DNA of 64,000 bases from an uncultured Gammaproteobacteria bacterium (GTDB taxonomy: Bacteria; Pseudomonadota; Gammaproteobacteria; Arenicellales; Poriferihabitantaceae). Position 1 is the first letter of the stretch. Each line of letters opens with the position of its first letter. The position numbers and the translations under genes are program-made. The notes under the pieces are model-generated. The model ran no database searches and was not told the DNA's origin. It saw nothing but the letters and a program-made list of their open reading frames with translations. Positions 30,399 to 39,745 of this stretch are shown here, one piece after another. Where the stretch lies: the NCBI GenBank assembly GCA_937992195.1, contig CALKKV010000050.1, positions 1 through 64,000 of the forward strand. The letters are read 5' to 3'.

Positions 30399-31325
30399 AT
30401 GAATGCACCACAAGCCGTTGCCATGGAGGCGACTGAGCAGAATGGAAATATAAAAGATATCAGCGGGGTACCGCATATCCACTTTGATGGATACTGGATC
30501 CGCTACTATGAACCACCGCCAGAAACCCTGGCCGCTAAAAAGCGTCTGCTTGACGCGCTCACCAAGCGCACGTTTCATCACACTGAAGCTGGAATCAATA
30601 CCCCCGGTGGGAAACTTGAGTTTGCGCGGGAGTGCTACGAAAAAGAACAGGATCCTGGGCGTAAACGTATCAATGCAGCAATGCTTGCAGGTGCATTGTT
30701 CAATCGTGCAACAGACATCTTTACCACTATCGTAGATATGGAAGAGCGCGGGATCAAGATCACCCGCGACAACTCCTTAATGAAAGAATGCTCTGCATGT
30801 TTTTCAGAAGCGCTGGATTTGAGCAAAAACGTCAAACACCACAGCGGCGAAGAAGGTGTTGATGAGCTATGGGGCGAGCCGGTGAAAGTTTTCACCATGC
30901 CAATATCCGAATACTACACGAGTCGTTATCGCAAGATTGCACTGGCAATGGCTGAAATAGACTGCATTGGGGAAGGATTAAAACAGACCTTAATCGTGCA
31001 CAACTGTTTTCAAGATGCCCTACCTTTAATCGATAACTTTGTTGTGATCGCCAAGAAAGAGAGCGAGATTCTCCGCAGCGATCCCGACTACTATCAAATC
31101 TGGCCTGAGTTTGTCGCAACCGGGGAGATTCTCACAGACTTTCTGGCGCAGATACCGCGTGGCGCTTGCAGCCATCTAGAACGACACATAAAGCGCGGCA
31201 CCACTTTACTCAAAGATGGTAAAAATTTGATCACCTGGATTGCCAACGTACGCGTGCCAATGCCGGTGAGCAAACAAAAGTTTTTATCCAAGTGTGAAGC
31301 CTATCGAGACACTGTAGATTCCTGA
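30399..31325 (+). CDS. Conserved protein of unknown function
   Basis: A 308-residue protein that I do not recognise. It has no signal peptide or membrane segment. Near the N-terminus is VPHIHFDGYWIRYYEPPPETLAAKKRLLDALTKRTFHH (aromatic-rich, then helical), followed by long, mixed-charge helices (residues about 75-290). Six cysteines occur but no paired CxxC. The gene reads as a genuine protein with codon usage like its neighbours. It stands alone between spuC (147-base gap) and gcvT (160-base gap). An all-helical regulatory or scaffold protein is a guess. Confidence 0.6.
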   Translation: MNAPQAVAMEATEQNGNIKDISGVPHIHFDGYWIRYYEPPPETLAAKKRLLDALTKRTFHHTEAGINTPGGKLEFARECYEKEQDPGRKRINAAMLAGALFNRATDIFTTIVDMEERGIKITRDNSLMKECSACFSEALDLSKNVKHHSGEEGVDELWGEPVKVFTMPISEYYTSRYRKIALAMAEIDCIGEGLKQTLIVHNCFQDALPLIDNFVVIAKKESEILRSDPDYYQIWPEFVATGEILTDFLAQIPRGACSHLERHIKRGTTLLKDGKNLITWIANVRVPMPVSKQKFLSKCEAYRDTVDS

Positions 31326-31485
31326 ATCATGCCTTGTTCGATTTGGGCTTTTGAACAAGATAAAGAAAAGATAGCTTTCTTCCTCACATATTTTGATTCG
31401 TTATTAATTCATTGATTTAATTAATTTTATTTATACCTAAATCCTCGATATCATTCTGCTATTCCTGACCAACTAACATAGGGAA

Positions 31486-32616
31486 ATGACAGACAGCGCA
31501 AGCCCTCTCACCACACCACTGCATGATCTACACCTGGAACTGCGGGGAAAGATGGTCGCATTTGCCGGCTATCAGATGCCGGTCAATTATGCAGACGGCA
31601 TTATCAAAGAACATCTGCAGACCCGTGAGAACGCCGGACTATTTGATGTGTCTCATATGGGGCAGATCCGTGTCCGAGGAGAAAACATCGCTGAGCAGCT
31701 GGAGACACTCTTGCCCGTTGATCTCGTTGGCCTAGAGAGAAATCGACAAAAATATGCATTGTTTTTAAATGAACAAGGTGGAGTGCTCGATGATTTGATG
31801 GCGATTAAACTTCGAGACCAGTTCTTACTGGTGGTAAACGCTGCATGCAAACACCAGGATATGGCTTATCTTCAGTCGGCTCTCGGTGCGCATCTGGATA
31901 TTGAATTACTCACTGATAAAGCCTTGATTGCGCTGCAGGGGCCAAAAGCGTCAGGTGCTTTGCAAACGCTGGTTTCAGAGGACAGTGTTGATCTGAGTAC
32001 TATCAAATTTATGCAGGCAGCCCATATCAACCTTAACGGCGCTGAATGTCTGATCACACGTTCAGGCTATACCGGCGAAGACGGTTTCGAAGTTTCTGTT
32101 GATGCCGATGCAGTCAATTCGCTGACGCGTAAACTACTGGAGCATGACGATGTTTCTGCTGTCGGTTTGGGCGCAAGAGACTCCTTACGATTAGAGGCGG
32201 GTCTATGCCTTTACGGCCAGGATCTGTCCGCCGATGTCACCCCAATCGAAGCGAATATTGGTTGGGCAATTTCCCCTGTTCGAAGAGCTGGTGGTGCTAG
32301 AGAAGGTGGATTTCCTGGCGCGTCCACAATTCTTCAGCAGCAGCAAAATGGCTGTACAAAGAAACTTGTGGCGTTATCGCCTGAGGGACGCGCACCGATG
32401 CGTGCGGGAACAAAACTACTGGATCACGACCAAAACGCCATTGGTCAAATCACGAGCGGTGGATTTAGCCCTTCTCTTGGAAAGCCTATTAGCATGGGGT
32501 ATGTCAGCAGCGAGCTGTCCAAAAGCGGAACAGTTCTTTTAGCTGAAGTGCGCGGCAAACACCTTCCAGTAAGTGTCGCCAAACTACCCTTTATCGCACA
32601 CAATTACTATCGATAA
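31486..32616 (+). CDS. gcvT: Glycine cleavage system T protein (aminomethyltransferase)
   Basis: A 376-residue tetrahydrofolate-dependent aminomethyltransferase that releases ammonia from the lipoyl-bound intermediate of glycine. Seen: MVAFAGYQMPVNYADGIIKEH, LFDVSHMGQIRVRG, TRSGYTGEDGFE and LGARDSLRLEAGLCLYGQDL, all hallmark blocks, with the catalytic Asp of the last-but-one motif group (GLFDVSH region). First gene of gcvT-gcvH-gcvP-lipA. A TAGGGA sequence precedes the ATG. No glycine riboswitch is seen upstream. Confidence 0.97.
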   Translation: MTDSASPLTTPLHDLHLELRGKMVAFAGYQMPVNYADGIIKEHLQTRENAGLFDVSHMGQIRVRGENIAEQLETLLPVDLVGLERNRQKYALFLNEQGGVLDDLMAIKLRDQFLLVVNAACKHQDMAYLQSALGAHLDIELLTDKALIALQGPKASGALQTLVSEDSVDLSTIKFMQAAHINLNGAECLITRSGYTGEDGFEVSVDADAVNSLTRKLLEHDDVSAVGLGARDSLRLEAGLCLYGQDLSADVTPIEANIGWAISPVRRAGGAREGGFPGASTILQQQQNGCTKKLVALSPEGRAPMRAGTKLLDHDQNAIGQITSGGFSPSLGKPISMGYVSSELSKSGTVLLAEVRGKHLPVSVAKLPFIAHNYYR

Positions 32617-32642
32617 GAACAGAAATCATAGAGGACATTGAA

Positions 32643-33017
32643 ATGACAACCAAATTTACAAACGATCACGAATGGGCCCGACAAGAAGGCGACATAATTA
32701 CCGTCGGCATTACTGACTTTGCACAGAGTCAGTTAGGCGAAGTTGTCTTTGTTGAACTGCCAGACGTTGGCAGAGAAGTATCCCAGGGCGAAGAAGCCGC
32801 CGTTGTTGAATCGGTCAAAGCAGCGGGCGAGGTTAAAGCACCAGTTGCTGGCACCGTAATCGAAGTCAACGAAGCGCTCGCCGATGAACCCGAACAAGTC
32901 AATGAAGATCCTGCTGGCAAAGGCTGGTTCTACAAAATTAAACCAAGCGACGATTCACAATACGCCGCATTAATGGACGAAGACAGCTATCAATCTATGA
33001 TCGCCGATCTCGCATAA
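32643..33017 (+). CDS. gcvH: Glycine cleavage system H protein
   Basis: A 124-residue lipoyl carrier protein that shuttles the aminomethyl group between P, T and L proteins. The lipoylation site is Lys59 in AVVESVKAAGEV. The N-terminus has the family stretch FTNDHEWARQEGDIITVGITDFAQSQLGEVVFVELP, and the C-terminus GWFYKIKPSD. AGAGGACATTGAAATG gives a good ribosome site. It lies 26 bases after gcvT. Confidence 0.98.
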   Translation: MTTKFTNDHEWARQEGDIITVGITDFAQSQLGEVVFVELPDVGREVSQGEEAAVVESVKAAGEVKAPVAGTVIEVNEALADEPEQVNEDPAGKGWFYKIKPSDDSQYAALMDEDSYQSMIADLA

Positions 33018-33060
33018 ACGTACAGATAAACCGCTCCTACAACCTCTCCGGATATTTCCC

Positions 33061-35946
33061 ATGCCACAAGCTGACGATTTTGCGCGCCGCCATATTGGAC
33101 CGGATCCAAAACAAATAGACGTAATGCTGGATAAACTCGGCCTTGATTCAATGGATCATTTAATTGAGCAAACAGTACCGGAGTCAATTCTAAGCAAAGA
33201 AAAGTTTCGACTGCCTGAGGCTTTAGACGAAAACCAGCTCAACAAACTAGCGCGGCAAATCGCGGCGAAAAATACTGCCGCAATTTCTATGATCGGTATG
33301 GGGTACCACGGCACCGTCACGCCGCCGGTGATTCGTCGCAACGTAATGGAAAACCCGGATTGGTATACCGCTTATACGCCCTATCAGCCCGAAGTTAGTC
33401 AGGCGCGTCTGGAAGTGCTGATTACCTTCCAGCAAATGATTATGGATCTCACCGGTCTGTCTCTGGCAAATGCTTCACTGTTAGACGAAGCAACTGCGGC
33501 GGCTGAAGCAATGATGATGGCGAGACGTGTTGGAAAAAACAAAAGCTCGAGATTTTTTGTTGATGCAGACTGCCTGCCGCAAACCATTGCAGTGATCCAA
33601 ACCCGCGCAGTACCGATGGATATCGAGGTAGTGGTTGGCGATGCAAAAGCGCTCTCAAAAGGAGAGTTCTTTGCCGGCATTTTTCAATACCCTGGATGTT
33701 CCGGCGAGATTCGCGATATCGCCGCAGAAATTGCCTCCCTCAAGGAACAGGATGCGCTTGTCATTCTGGCCGCCGATCCACTTGCCCTAACCCAACTTAC
33801 CTCACCGGCAGAGCTGGGCGCAGATGTCGCCATTGGAAGCACCCAGCGTTTCGGCGTGCCGATGGGCTTTGGTGGTCCCCATGCCGCATACTTTGCAACC
33901 CATGAAAAATTTAAACGATCGGTACCTGGTCGATTAATCGGGGTCGCGATTGATTCTTCGGGACGGCCTGCTTATCGCATGGCGCTGCAGACCCGGGAGC
34001 AGCATATACGTCGAGATAAAGCCAATAGCAATATTTGCACATCGCAGGTTTTACTAGCGGTCATGGCGACATTCTATGCACAGTACCATGGGCCGGAAGG
34101 TTTGGACCGCATTGCCAAAAGCGTCAACCGGCTCACCAGAGCTTTGGCATCTGGATTAAGCGAAATGGGATACAAGGTGAAACACCAGGCGTTCTTTGAC
34201 ACGATTATTGTCGAGACGCCGGAACGCGCCGAATACTTCATCAACAAAGCAGAGCAGTCGCGTTATAACTTGCGAAAAGTTGATGCCAGTCATGTTGGCA
34301 TTACATTGGACGAGACCATTAATCGAGAAAAAGTGGAAGGCTTGATGCATGTATTCGCCGCCGCAACTTCTTCAAGAGTCAGCGGCACAATTTTTGATCG
34401 AGATTTACCAAGCTCAATTCCACAGGCATTTGTTCGCCAAAGCGAATATTTTTCGCATCCTAACTTTCATCTGTACCGATCAGAAACCGAGTTTATGCGC
34501 TACTTGCGAAAAACTGCGAGTAAAGATATCACTCTGGCAAGGTCAATGATCCCGCTGGGTTCGTGCACAATGAAACTCAATGCCGCCAGCGAGATGGAGG
34601 CGATCTCTAATCCGTTATTCGCGCATATCCACCCTTTTGCGCCCGAGAAACATACCGGTGGTTATCAACATATCATCACTGAACTTGAGCAACTGCTTTG
34701 CCAAATCACAGGCTTTGCAGGTTTTTCGTTTCAGCCCAATGCCGGCTCGCAAGGGGAATACGCCGGACTGCTCACCATCCGTGCGATGCACCTGTCAAAC
34801 AATGAAGGTCATCGCGATGTTTGCCTGATTCCTTCTTCTGCTCACGGCACCAATCCTGCCAGCGCGGTTATGGCTGGCATGCAGGTTGTGGTGGTTAAGT
34901 GTGATGAACAAGGGAATATCGACGTTGATGATTTGCGCGCGAAAGCCGAGAGTCACAGCGACAATCTTGCTGCAACCATGGTGACGTATCCGTCTACCCA
35001 TGGCGTGTTTGAGGCTTCTATAAAAACCATCTGTGACATCATTCATGAGCATGGCGGCCAAGTTTATATGGATGGCGCTAACATGAATGCCATGGTTGGA
35101 TTATGTCGGCCTGCTGAAATTGGCGCCGATGTCATGCACTTGAACCTACATAAGACTTTTGCCATACCCCATGGCGGCGGCGGCCCAGGCATGGGGCCCA
35201 TTGGTGTTCGCGAGCATCTATTACCCTTCTTGCCAGACCACCCGGTGGTATCCTGCAGTCAGCACAGTGATAGCGCGCTCGGAACGATTTCGGCAGCGCC
35301 CTGGGGGTCACCGTTGATTCTGCTGATATCCTGGGCATACATTCGTTTGCTCGGCACCTATGGCCTGAAGCGCTCAACAAAAGTTGCGATTCTCAACGCC
35401 AATTACATTGCTGCTCGACTGGATCCTTATTATCCCGTGGTCTATCGAGGCGCCAACGATCGAGTCGCTCATGAATGCGTTATTGATTTATCACCATTAA
35501 AGGGGGTAAGTGACGTTACTGTTGAAGATGTGGCGAAACGACTGATCGACTATGGCTTCCACGCACCGACCATGTCATGGCCAGTACCCGATTCGTTAAT
35601 GATCGAGCCAACAGAAAGCGAATCACTTGGCGAATTAGATCGTTTCTGCGATGCCTTAATCCAGATTCGTCAGGAGATTCGTGAAATCGAAAATGGCAAC
35701 GCCGAGCGTGAAGAAAACCTGCTGAAGAATGCCCCACACAACTATCACCTTTTGGTCGAAGACCATTGGCCGTTTGCCTATAGTCGGCAACAGGCATTTT
35801 TTCCAACCAAAGAAATGCGCGACAATAAGTATTGGCCGCCGGTAGGCAGAGTGGACAATGTTTATGGCGACCGCAATCTGGTTTGTTCATGCCCGCCACT
35901 TTCCGATTACGAAAGTGATAGCGCCGGTGAGCAAGATGCCGCATGA
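33061..35946 (+). CDS. gcvP: Glycine dehydrogenase (decarboxylating), P protein
   Basis: A 961-residue homodimeric-type P protein that decarboxylates glycine and passes the methylamine moiety to the lipoyl arm of GcvH. N-terminal FARRHIGPDPKQID is typical. The N-terminal half (to about residue 440) is the degenerate PLP domain; the C-terminal half carries the Schiff-base Lys698 in LNLHKTFAIPHGGGGPGMGPIG. MIPLGSCTMKLNA and SSAHGTNPASA are conserved landmarks. It is a single chain, not the split GcvPA/PB type. Cotranscribed with gcvTH (43-base gap). Confidence 0.98.
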   Translation: MPQADDFARRHIGPDPKQIDVMLDKLGLDSMDHLIEQTVPESILSKEKFRLPEALDENQLNKLARQIAAKNTAAISMIGMGYHGTVTPPVIRRNVMENPDWYTAYTPYQPEVSQARLEVLITFQQMIMDLTGLSLANASLLDEATAAAEAMMMARRVGKNKSSRFFVDADCLPQTIAVIQTRAVPMDIEVVVGDAKALSKGEFFAGIFQYPGCSGEIRDIAAEIASLKEQDALVILAADPLALTQLTSPAELGADVAIGSTQRFGVPMGFGGPHAAYFATHEKFKRSVPGRLIGVAIDSSGRPAYRMALQTREQHIRRDKANSNICTSQVLLAVMATFYAQYHGPEGLDRIAKSVNRLTRALASGLSEMGYKVKHQAFFDTIIVETPERAEYFINKAEQSRYNLRKVDASHVGITLDETINREKVEGLMHVFAAATSSRVSGTIFDRDLPSSIPQAFVRQSEYFSHPNFHLYRSETEFMRYLRKTASKDITLARSMIPLGSCTMKLNAASEMEAISNPLFAHIHPFAPEKHTGGYQHIITELEQLLCQITGFAGFSFQPNAGSQGEYAGLLTIRAMHLSNNEGHRDVCLIPSSAHGTNPASAVMAGMQVVVVKCDEQGNIDVDDLRAKAESHSDNLAATMVTYPSTHGVFEASIKTICDIIHEHGGQVYMDGANMNAMVGLCRPAEIGADVMHLNLHKTFAIPHGGGGPGMGPIGVREHLLPFLPDHPVVSCSQHSDSALGTISAAPWGSPLILLISWAYIRLLGTYGLKRSTKVAILNANYIAARLDPYYPVVYRGANDRVAHECVIDLSPLKGVSDVTVEDVAKRLIDYGFHAPTMSWPVPDSLMIEPTESESLGELDRFCDALIQIRQEIREIENGNAEREENLLKNAPHNYHLLVEDHWPFAYSRQQAFFPTKEMRDNKYWPPVGRVDNVYGDRNLVCSCPPLSDYESDSAGEQDAA

Positions 35947-35988
35947 TCGGCGCCTCAGGAAATTAATTCGCAATACTACGCAGCAATA

Positions 35989-36963
35989 ATGGAAACACCG
36001 ATTAATCCCGCAAAGCCAAAAACCGTTATTCAGGGTGAGAAACTTCGTGGCGCCGATAAAACCGCAAGGATTCCGGTCAAAGTTCAGGTAAAACCGCGGG
36101 AAGAGCGTTTGCGTAAACCGAAGTGGATACGTGCGCGTTTTACCGGCACCAAGGAAGTCACTGCGCTGAAAGAAATTTTGCGTAGCAAAGGCTTGCATAC
36201 GGTTTGCGAAGAAGCGGCGTGCCCCAATCTCGGCGAATGTTTTGGCAATGGCACCGCAACGTTTATGATCATGGGAGACATCTGTACACGGCGTTGTCCT
36301 TTCTGTGATGTCGGACATGGTCGACCCAATCCACTGGAAACCAACGAGCCGGTACAGTTAGCCGAAACCATTGCGCTGATGAAGCTCAAGTATGTAGTGA
36401 TCACCTCGGTCGACCGGGATGATTTAAGAGATGGCGGCGCCGGTCATTTCAGAGAGTGTATTCGTGAAGTACGCTCGAGATGCCCCGCTACAAAAATTGA
36501 AATTCTAACCCCTGATTTTCGCGGTCGCATCGATGTTGCGATCGACATTCTGAGTCAAACTCCGCCAGACGTATTCAATCACAACCTTGAAACCGTGCCG
36601 CGATTGTATAAGAAGGCGCGACCGGGTTCTGATTACCAATATTCTCTGGATTTATTAAAGCGGGCGAAACAACAGAATCCCAAGATGCCAACTAAATCCG
36701 GTCTAATGCTTGGCCTTGGTGAGACCCGTGAGGAAGTGATAGAGGTAATGGCCGATATGCGCAACCACGATATCGATATGCTCACTCTCGGACAGTATCT
36801 ACAGCCGAGTCAGCATCATCTCAATGTAGAGAAATACTGGTCACCTGAGGAATTTGATTCTTTGCGAATCGAGGGAGAGCAGATGGGTTTTGGCAATGTC
36901 GCTTCCGGGCCCATGGTCAGATCGTCTTACCACGCCGACCTTCAGGCGCATCAAACTACCTAA
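35989..36963 (+). CDS. lipA: Lipoyl synthase
   Basis: A 324-residue radical SAM enzyme that inserts two sulfurs into the octanoyl chain on lipoyl domains. Both iron-sulfur sites are present: the auxiliary cluster Cys73, Cys78 and Cys84 ([14 protein letters not shown]) and the SAM cluster Cys99, Cys103 and Cys106 (ICTRRCPFC). The C-terminal Arg-Ser-Ser-Tyr serine ligand is also present. It sits 42 bases after gcvP rather than next to lipB, so it is probably made together with its client GcvH. ATG start. Confidence 0.95.
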   Translation: METPINPAKPKTVIQGEKLRGADKTARIPVKVQVKPREERLRKPKWIRARFTGTKEVTALKEILRSKGLHTVCEEAACPNLGECFGNGTATFMIMGDICTRRCPFCDVGHGRPNPLETNEPVQLAETIALMKLKYVVITSVDRDDLRDGGAGHFRECIREVRSRCPATKIEILTPDFRGRIDVAIDILSQTPPDVFNHNLETVPRLYKKARPGSDYQYSLDLLKRAKQQNPKMPTKSGLMLGLGETREEVIEVMADMRNHDIDMLTLGQYLQPSQHHLNVEKYWSPEEFDSLRIEGEQMGFGNVASGPMVRSSYHADLQAHQTT

Positions 36964-37366
36964 AATGCCCTTTCGACGCTGCATAACGGGATGTTTTATG
37001 CAGTGGATTGCCGGTTTCAGGGGAAACCGTAAAACCCCTAGACCATGCTGAATTTGCAAATCGCTTCTGGCCTGACCTGATAATCTTCTACCACTGATTC
37101 AGAAGACATAACGCTAACTGCTTGATTTATCAGGTCTCAGCTCTCAAAGTAAGTTTTCGGGATAATTTTTATTCTGGTGGAAATACGCCAATCTATTATT
37201 ATTTCGCTGTAATACGTTATTTTCAGGGTGAGAATCGTTCTAATCCCAGATTTGATGGGATACAATTTGGCGCGGTTCGGTATTACAAAAACGGATAACA
37301 CCCCTAGTTACCCTAATATTGCCGAACGTTTCTAAATGACTCATACAATTTCGAGGAGAATACTAT
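36964..37366. other. 403-base gap between lipA and aapJ
   Basis: No gene is visible. Two tandem hairpins follow the lipA stop: CTGCATAA/TTATGCAG (36979-36986 with 36996-37003) and CGGTTTC/GAAACCG (37012-37018 with 37023-37029). Neither has a T-run, so they are weak terminator candidates or mRNA 3'-end stabilisers. The distal 200 bases are AT-rich and must hold the aapJ promoter, and GAGGAG lies 7-8 bases before its ATG. No promoter could be assigned confidently. Confidence 0.5.
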
Positions 37367-38386
37367 ATGAGAGTTACTAAATCTGCGGCTATTGCGGCTG
37401 CTCTATCACTCACCGCTCTGACTGCAAACGCAGGTACTCTGGAAGATGTCCAGGCACGTGGCGAACTTAACTGTGTTGTAACCACTGGCCTAACAGGCTT
37501 CGCTGCACCGAATGCAGACGGAAAATGGGAAGGCTTCGACGTTGATTTTTGTCGTGCAGTTGCAGCAGCAGTACTTGGCGATGGCAGCAAAGTTAAATTT
37601 GTTCCTTCAACCGGTAAGACTCGCTTCACTCTGCTGAATTCTGGCGAAGGCGACATCCTGTTTCGTAACACGACAGAGACCATGTCACGTGATGCTGACC
37701 TGAAGCTAAGCTTCTTGCCTGTAAACTACTATGACGGCCAAGGCTTCATGGTAAACAAGGCGTTGGGCGTTGCTTCAGCTAAGGATCTGGATGGCGCATC
37801 TGTTTGTATCCAAACAGGTACTACCACAGAGCTAAACCTGGCTGACTACTTCCGTTCGAACAGCATCTCTTACGAGCCTGTACCAATCGAAACCAACGAA
37901 GAAGCGCGAACCAACTACCTGGCTGGTCGTTGTGATGTTTACACCACTGACGCATCAGGTCTTGCAGCTACCCGTGCAACTTTTGAAGCACCAGGCGATC
38001 ACGTTCTTTTGCCTGAGATCATTTCAAAAGAGCCTCTAGGTGGCGCTGTTCGTCATGGTGACGATGCATGGTTTGATATTGCCAAGTGGGTTGTGAACGC
38101 ACTGATCGACGCTGAAGAACTTGGTGTTAACTCTGGTAACGTTGCTGAGCTTGGTGCTGCTGCTGGTAATAACCCTTCTATCAACCGTCTGTTAGGCACC
38201 GAAGGTGACATGGGCGCAATGATCGGTCTGGACAAGCAATGGGCTGCTCGCGCAATTTCTGCTGGTGGTAACTATGCTGAGATCTTTGATCGCAACATCG
38301 GTCCTAGCACAGCAATCGCGCTTGAGCGTGGTCTGAATGCGCTTTGGAAAGATGGCGGAATCCTATATTCTGCGCCAATTCGCTAA
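37367..38386 (+). CDS. aapJ: General L-amino acid ABC transporter, periplasmic binding protein
   Basis: A 339-residue solute-binding protein of the PAAT family, AapJ/BztA type. Signal peptide in residues 1-23 (AAIAAALSLTALTANA). The mature start LEDVQARGELNCVVTTGLTGFAAPNADGKWEGFDVDFCRAVAAAVLGD is the AapJ signature. Codon use is strongly biased (CTG, GCT, GGT, CGT), more than in neighbouring genes, suggesting high expression. A strong terminator follows, which would let aapJ be made in excess over the membrane parts. Likely substrates are glutamate, glutamine, aspartate and other L-amino acids. Confidence 0.94.
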   Translation: MRVTKSAAIAAALSLTALTANAGTLEDVQARGELNCVVTTGLTGFAAPNADGKWEGFDVDFCRAVAAAVLGDGSKVKFVPSTGKTRFTLLNSGEGDILFRNTTETMSRDADLKLSFLPVNYYDGQGFMVNKALGVASAKDLDGASVCIQTGTTTELNLADYFRSNSISYEPVPIETNEEARTNYLAGRCDVYTTDASGLAATRATFEAPGDHVLLPEIISKEPLGGAVRHGDDAWFDIAKWVVNALIDAEELGVNSGNVAELGAAAGNNPSINRLLGTEGDMGAMIGLDKQWAARAISAGGNYAEIFDRNIGPSTAIALERGLNALWKDGGILYSAPIR

Positions 38387-38400
38387 GCGAATCACAAACG

Positions 38401-38431
38401 AAAATGGGGCGCGATGCGCCCCATTTTTTTT
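38401..38431 (+). terminator. Intrinsic terminator between aapJ and aapQ
   Basis: A 12-bp stem (38401-38412 with 38416-38427) with a GAT loop, GC-rich at the top, runs into eight T (38424-38431). It probably stops most transcripts after aapJ, with read-through supplying aapQMP at lower level; the 156-base gap also leaves room for a second promoter. Confidence 0.88.
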
Positions 38432-38542
38432 GAAGCTTTAAAACCCGAGACCGGGTGATATAAAAATAGTATCGGTAAACCGATATCATAATACGTCGTA
38501 AAAATTGATCATCTCAATTCGACGAGGAGAACAGTCACCAAA

Positions 38543-39736
38543 ATGAGCACAGCTACTGTCACAGCAGATCAACGCAACGTTATTTCACGAATGTGGAATG
38601 ATAAGGAGAACCGCTCTGTCATCATCCAAATCATTGCGTTTATCGCGATCCTGGCCTTTTTTGGATTTATGGGACGAAACGCCGTTCTGAATCTCGAAGC
38701 GTTAGGAAAAGGTTTTAGTTTTGACTTTCTGTTTCAACCAGCAAGTTATGACATCAACCAGACACTGATTGAATATGATTCCCGCTCGCCGCATCTTCGC
38801 GCGACCATCGTTGGAATCATCAACACATTACTCGTCGCGGTTTGCGGCATTATCCTTGCGACAATTTTGGGTTTTATACTTGGTGTGTTGCGACTCTCTA
38901 ATAACTGGATTACCAACCGCCTTGCTTACGTCTATATAGAATACGTTCGAAACGTTCCTGTGCTTGTTCATATTTTAATGGTCCACGGGTTTATCGTTCA
39001 CACCTTGCCCATACCGAAACAAGCAATCAATTTTGGTGATGCAGCGTTTCTGACCAATCGCGGCCTGTTCTCACCAAAGCCATTATTCGAACCATTGTTT
39101 TGGATTGTGTTTGGCCTGTTCGTCGCCGGCATCATCTTTACAATTTGGTTTCGTAGATATGCTAAGCGAGTGCAGGACTCAACTGGAAAACAATACCCTG
39201 TATTTTGGATTTCCTTGGCAGCAATTATTGGCCTGCCATTCCTCTCTTATTTCATATTGGGGAGCCCAATCGAATGGCAGATCCCGTACCTGAAAGGCTT
39301 TAACTTTAAAGACGGTCTGGTGATTCGGCCTGAATTTATCGCACTGTGGCTTGCGCTGTCGCTTTATACCGCTGCATTTATTGGTGAAAACGTGCGAGCG
39401 GGCATTCTGGCCGTAAACTATGGGCAAACCGAAGCGGCTTCCGCTCTCGGCGTGTCTCGAGGAAGGACTTTAAGTCTTGTCGTTATTCCGCAGGCTCTGC
39501 GTGTCATTATTCCTCCTTTGACCAGTCAGTATTTGAACCTGACAAAAAACTCTTCCCTCGCTATCGCAATTGGTTATATGGATATCGTTGCCACAATTGG
39601 CGGTATTTCGTTGAACCAAACCGGGCGCGAAATGGAATGTATGATCATTGTTTTGCTGCTCTACCTTGTGATCTCGTTGCTCATTTCAGCATCGATGAAC
39701 TGGTACAACAAGCGCATCAAAATTGTGGAGCGATAG
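38543..39736 (+). CDS. aapQ: General L-amino acid ABC transporter, permease
   Basis: A 397-residue inner-membrane permease of the HisMQ type, AapQ/BztB subfamily. Long N-terminal extension with RGFLF-like FDFLFQPASYDINQTLIEYD, then hydrophobic helices; the EAA loop is GQTEAASALGVSRGRTLSLVVIPQALRVIIPPLTSQYLNL (key residues Glu-Ala-Ala...Gly). Large central insertion (about residues 170-255) is characteristic of this subfamily. GAGGAG precedes the ATG. Pairs with AapM. Confidence 0.94.
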   Translation: MSTATVTADQRNVISRMWNDKENRSVIIQIIAFIAILAFFGFMGRNAVLNLEALGKGFSFDFLFQPASYDINQTLIEYDSRSPHLRATIVGIINTLLVAVCGIILATILGFILGVLRLSNNWITNRLAYVYIEYVRNVPVLVHILMVHGFIVHTLPIPKQAINFGDAAFLTNRGLFSPKPLFEPLFWIVFGLFVAGIIFTIWFRRYAKRVQDSTGKQYPVFWISLAAIIGLPFLSYFILGSPIEWQIPYLKGFNFKDGLVIRPEFIALWLALSLYTAAFIGENVRAGILAVNYGQTEAASALGVSRGRTLSLVVIPQALRVIIPPLTSQYLNLTKNSSLAIAIGYMDIVATIGGISLNQTGREMECMIIVLLLYLVISLLISASMNWYNKRIKIVER

Positions 39737-39745
39737 GAGAGCATT

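Noticed and set aside
31326..31485. Glycine riboswitch upstream of gcvT
   Set aside because: The gap is AT-rich, with no paired glycine-aptamer signature. One 7-bp hairpin (CTTGTTC/GAACAAG near 31332-31352) is not enough.
36979..37029. Strong intrinsic terminator after lipA
   Set aside because: Two small hairpins are present but neither is followed by a T-run.
37255..37290. Sigma54 promoter before aapJ (TTGGCGCGG...)
   Set aside because: The -12 TTGC element is missing at the correct spacing.
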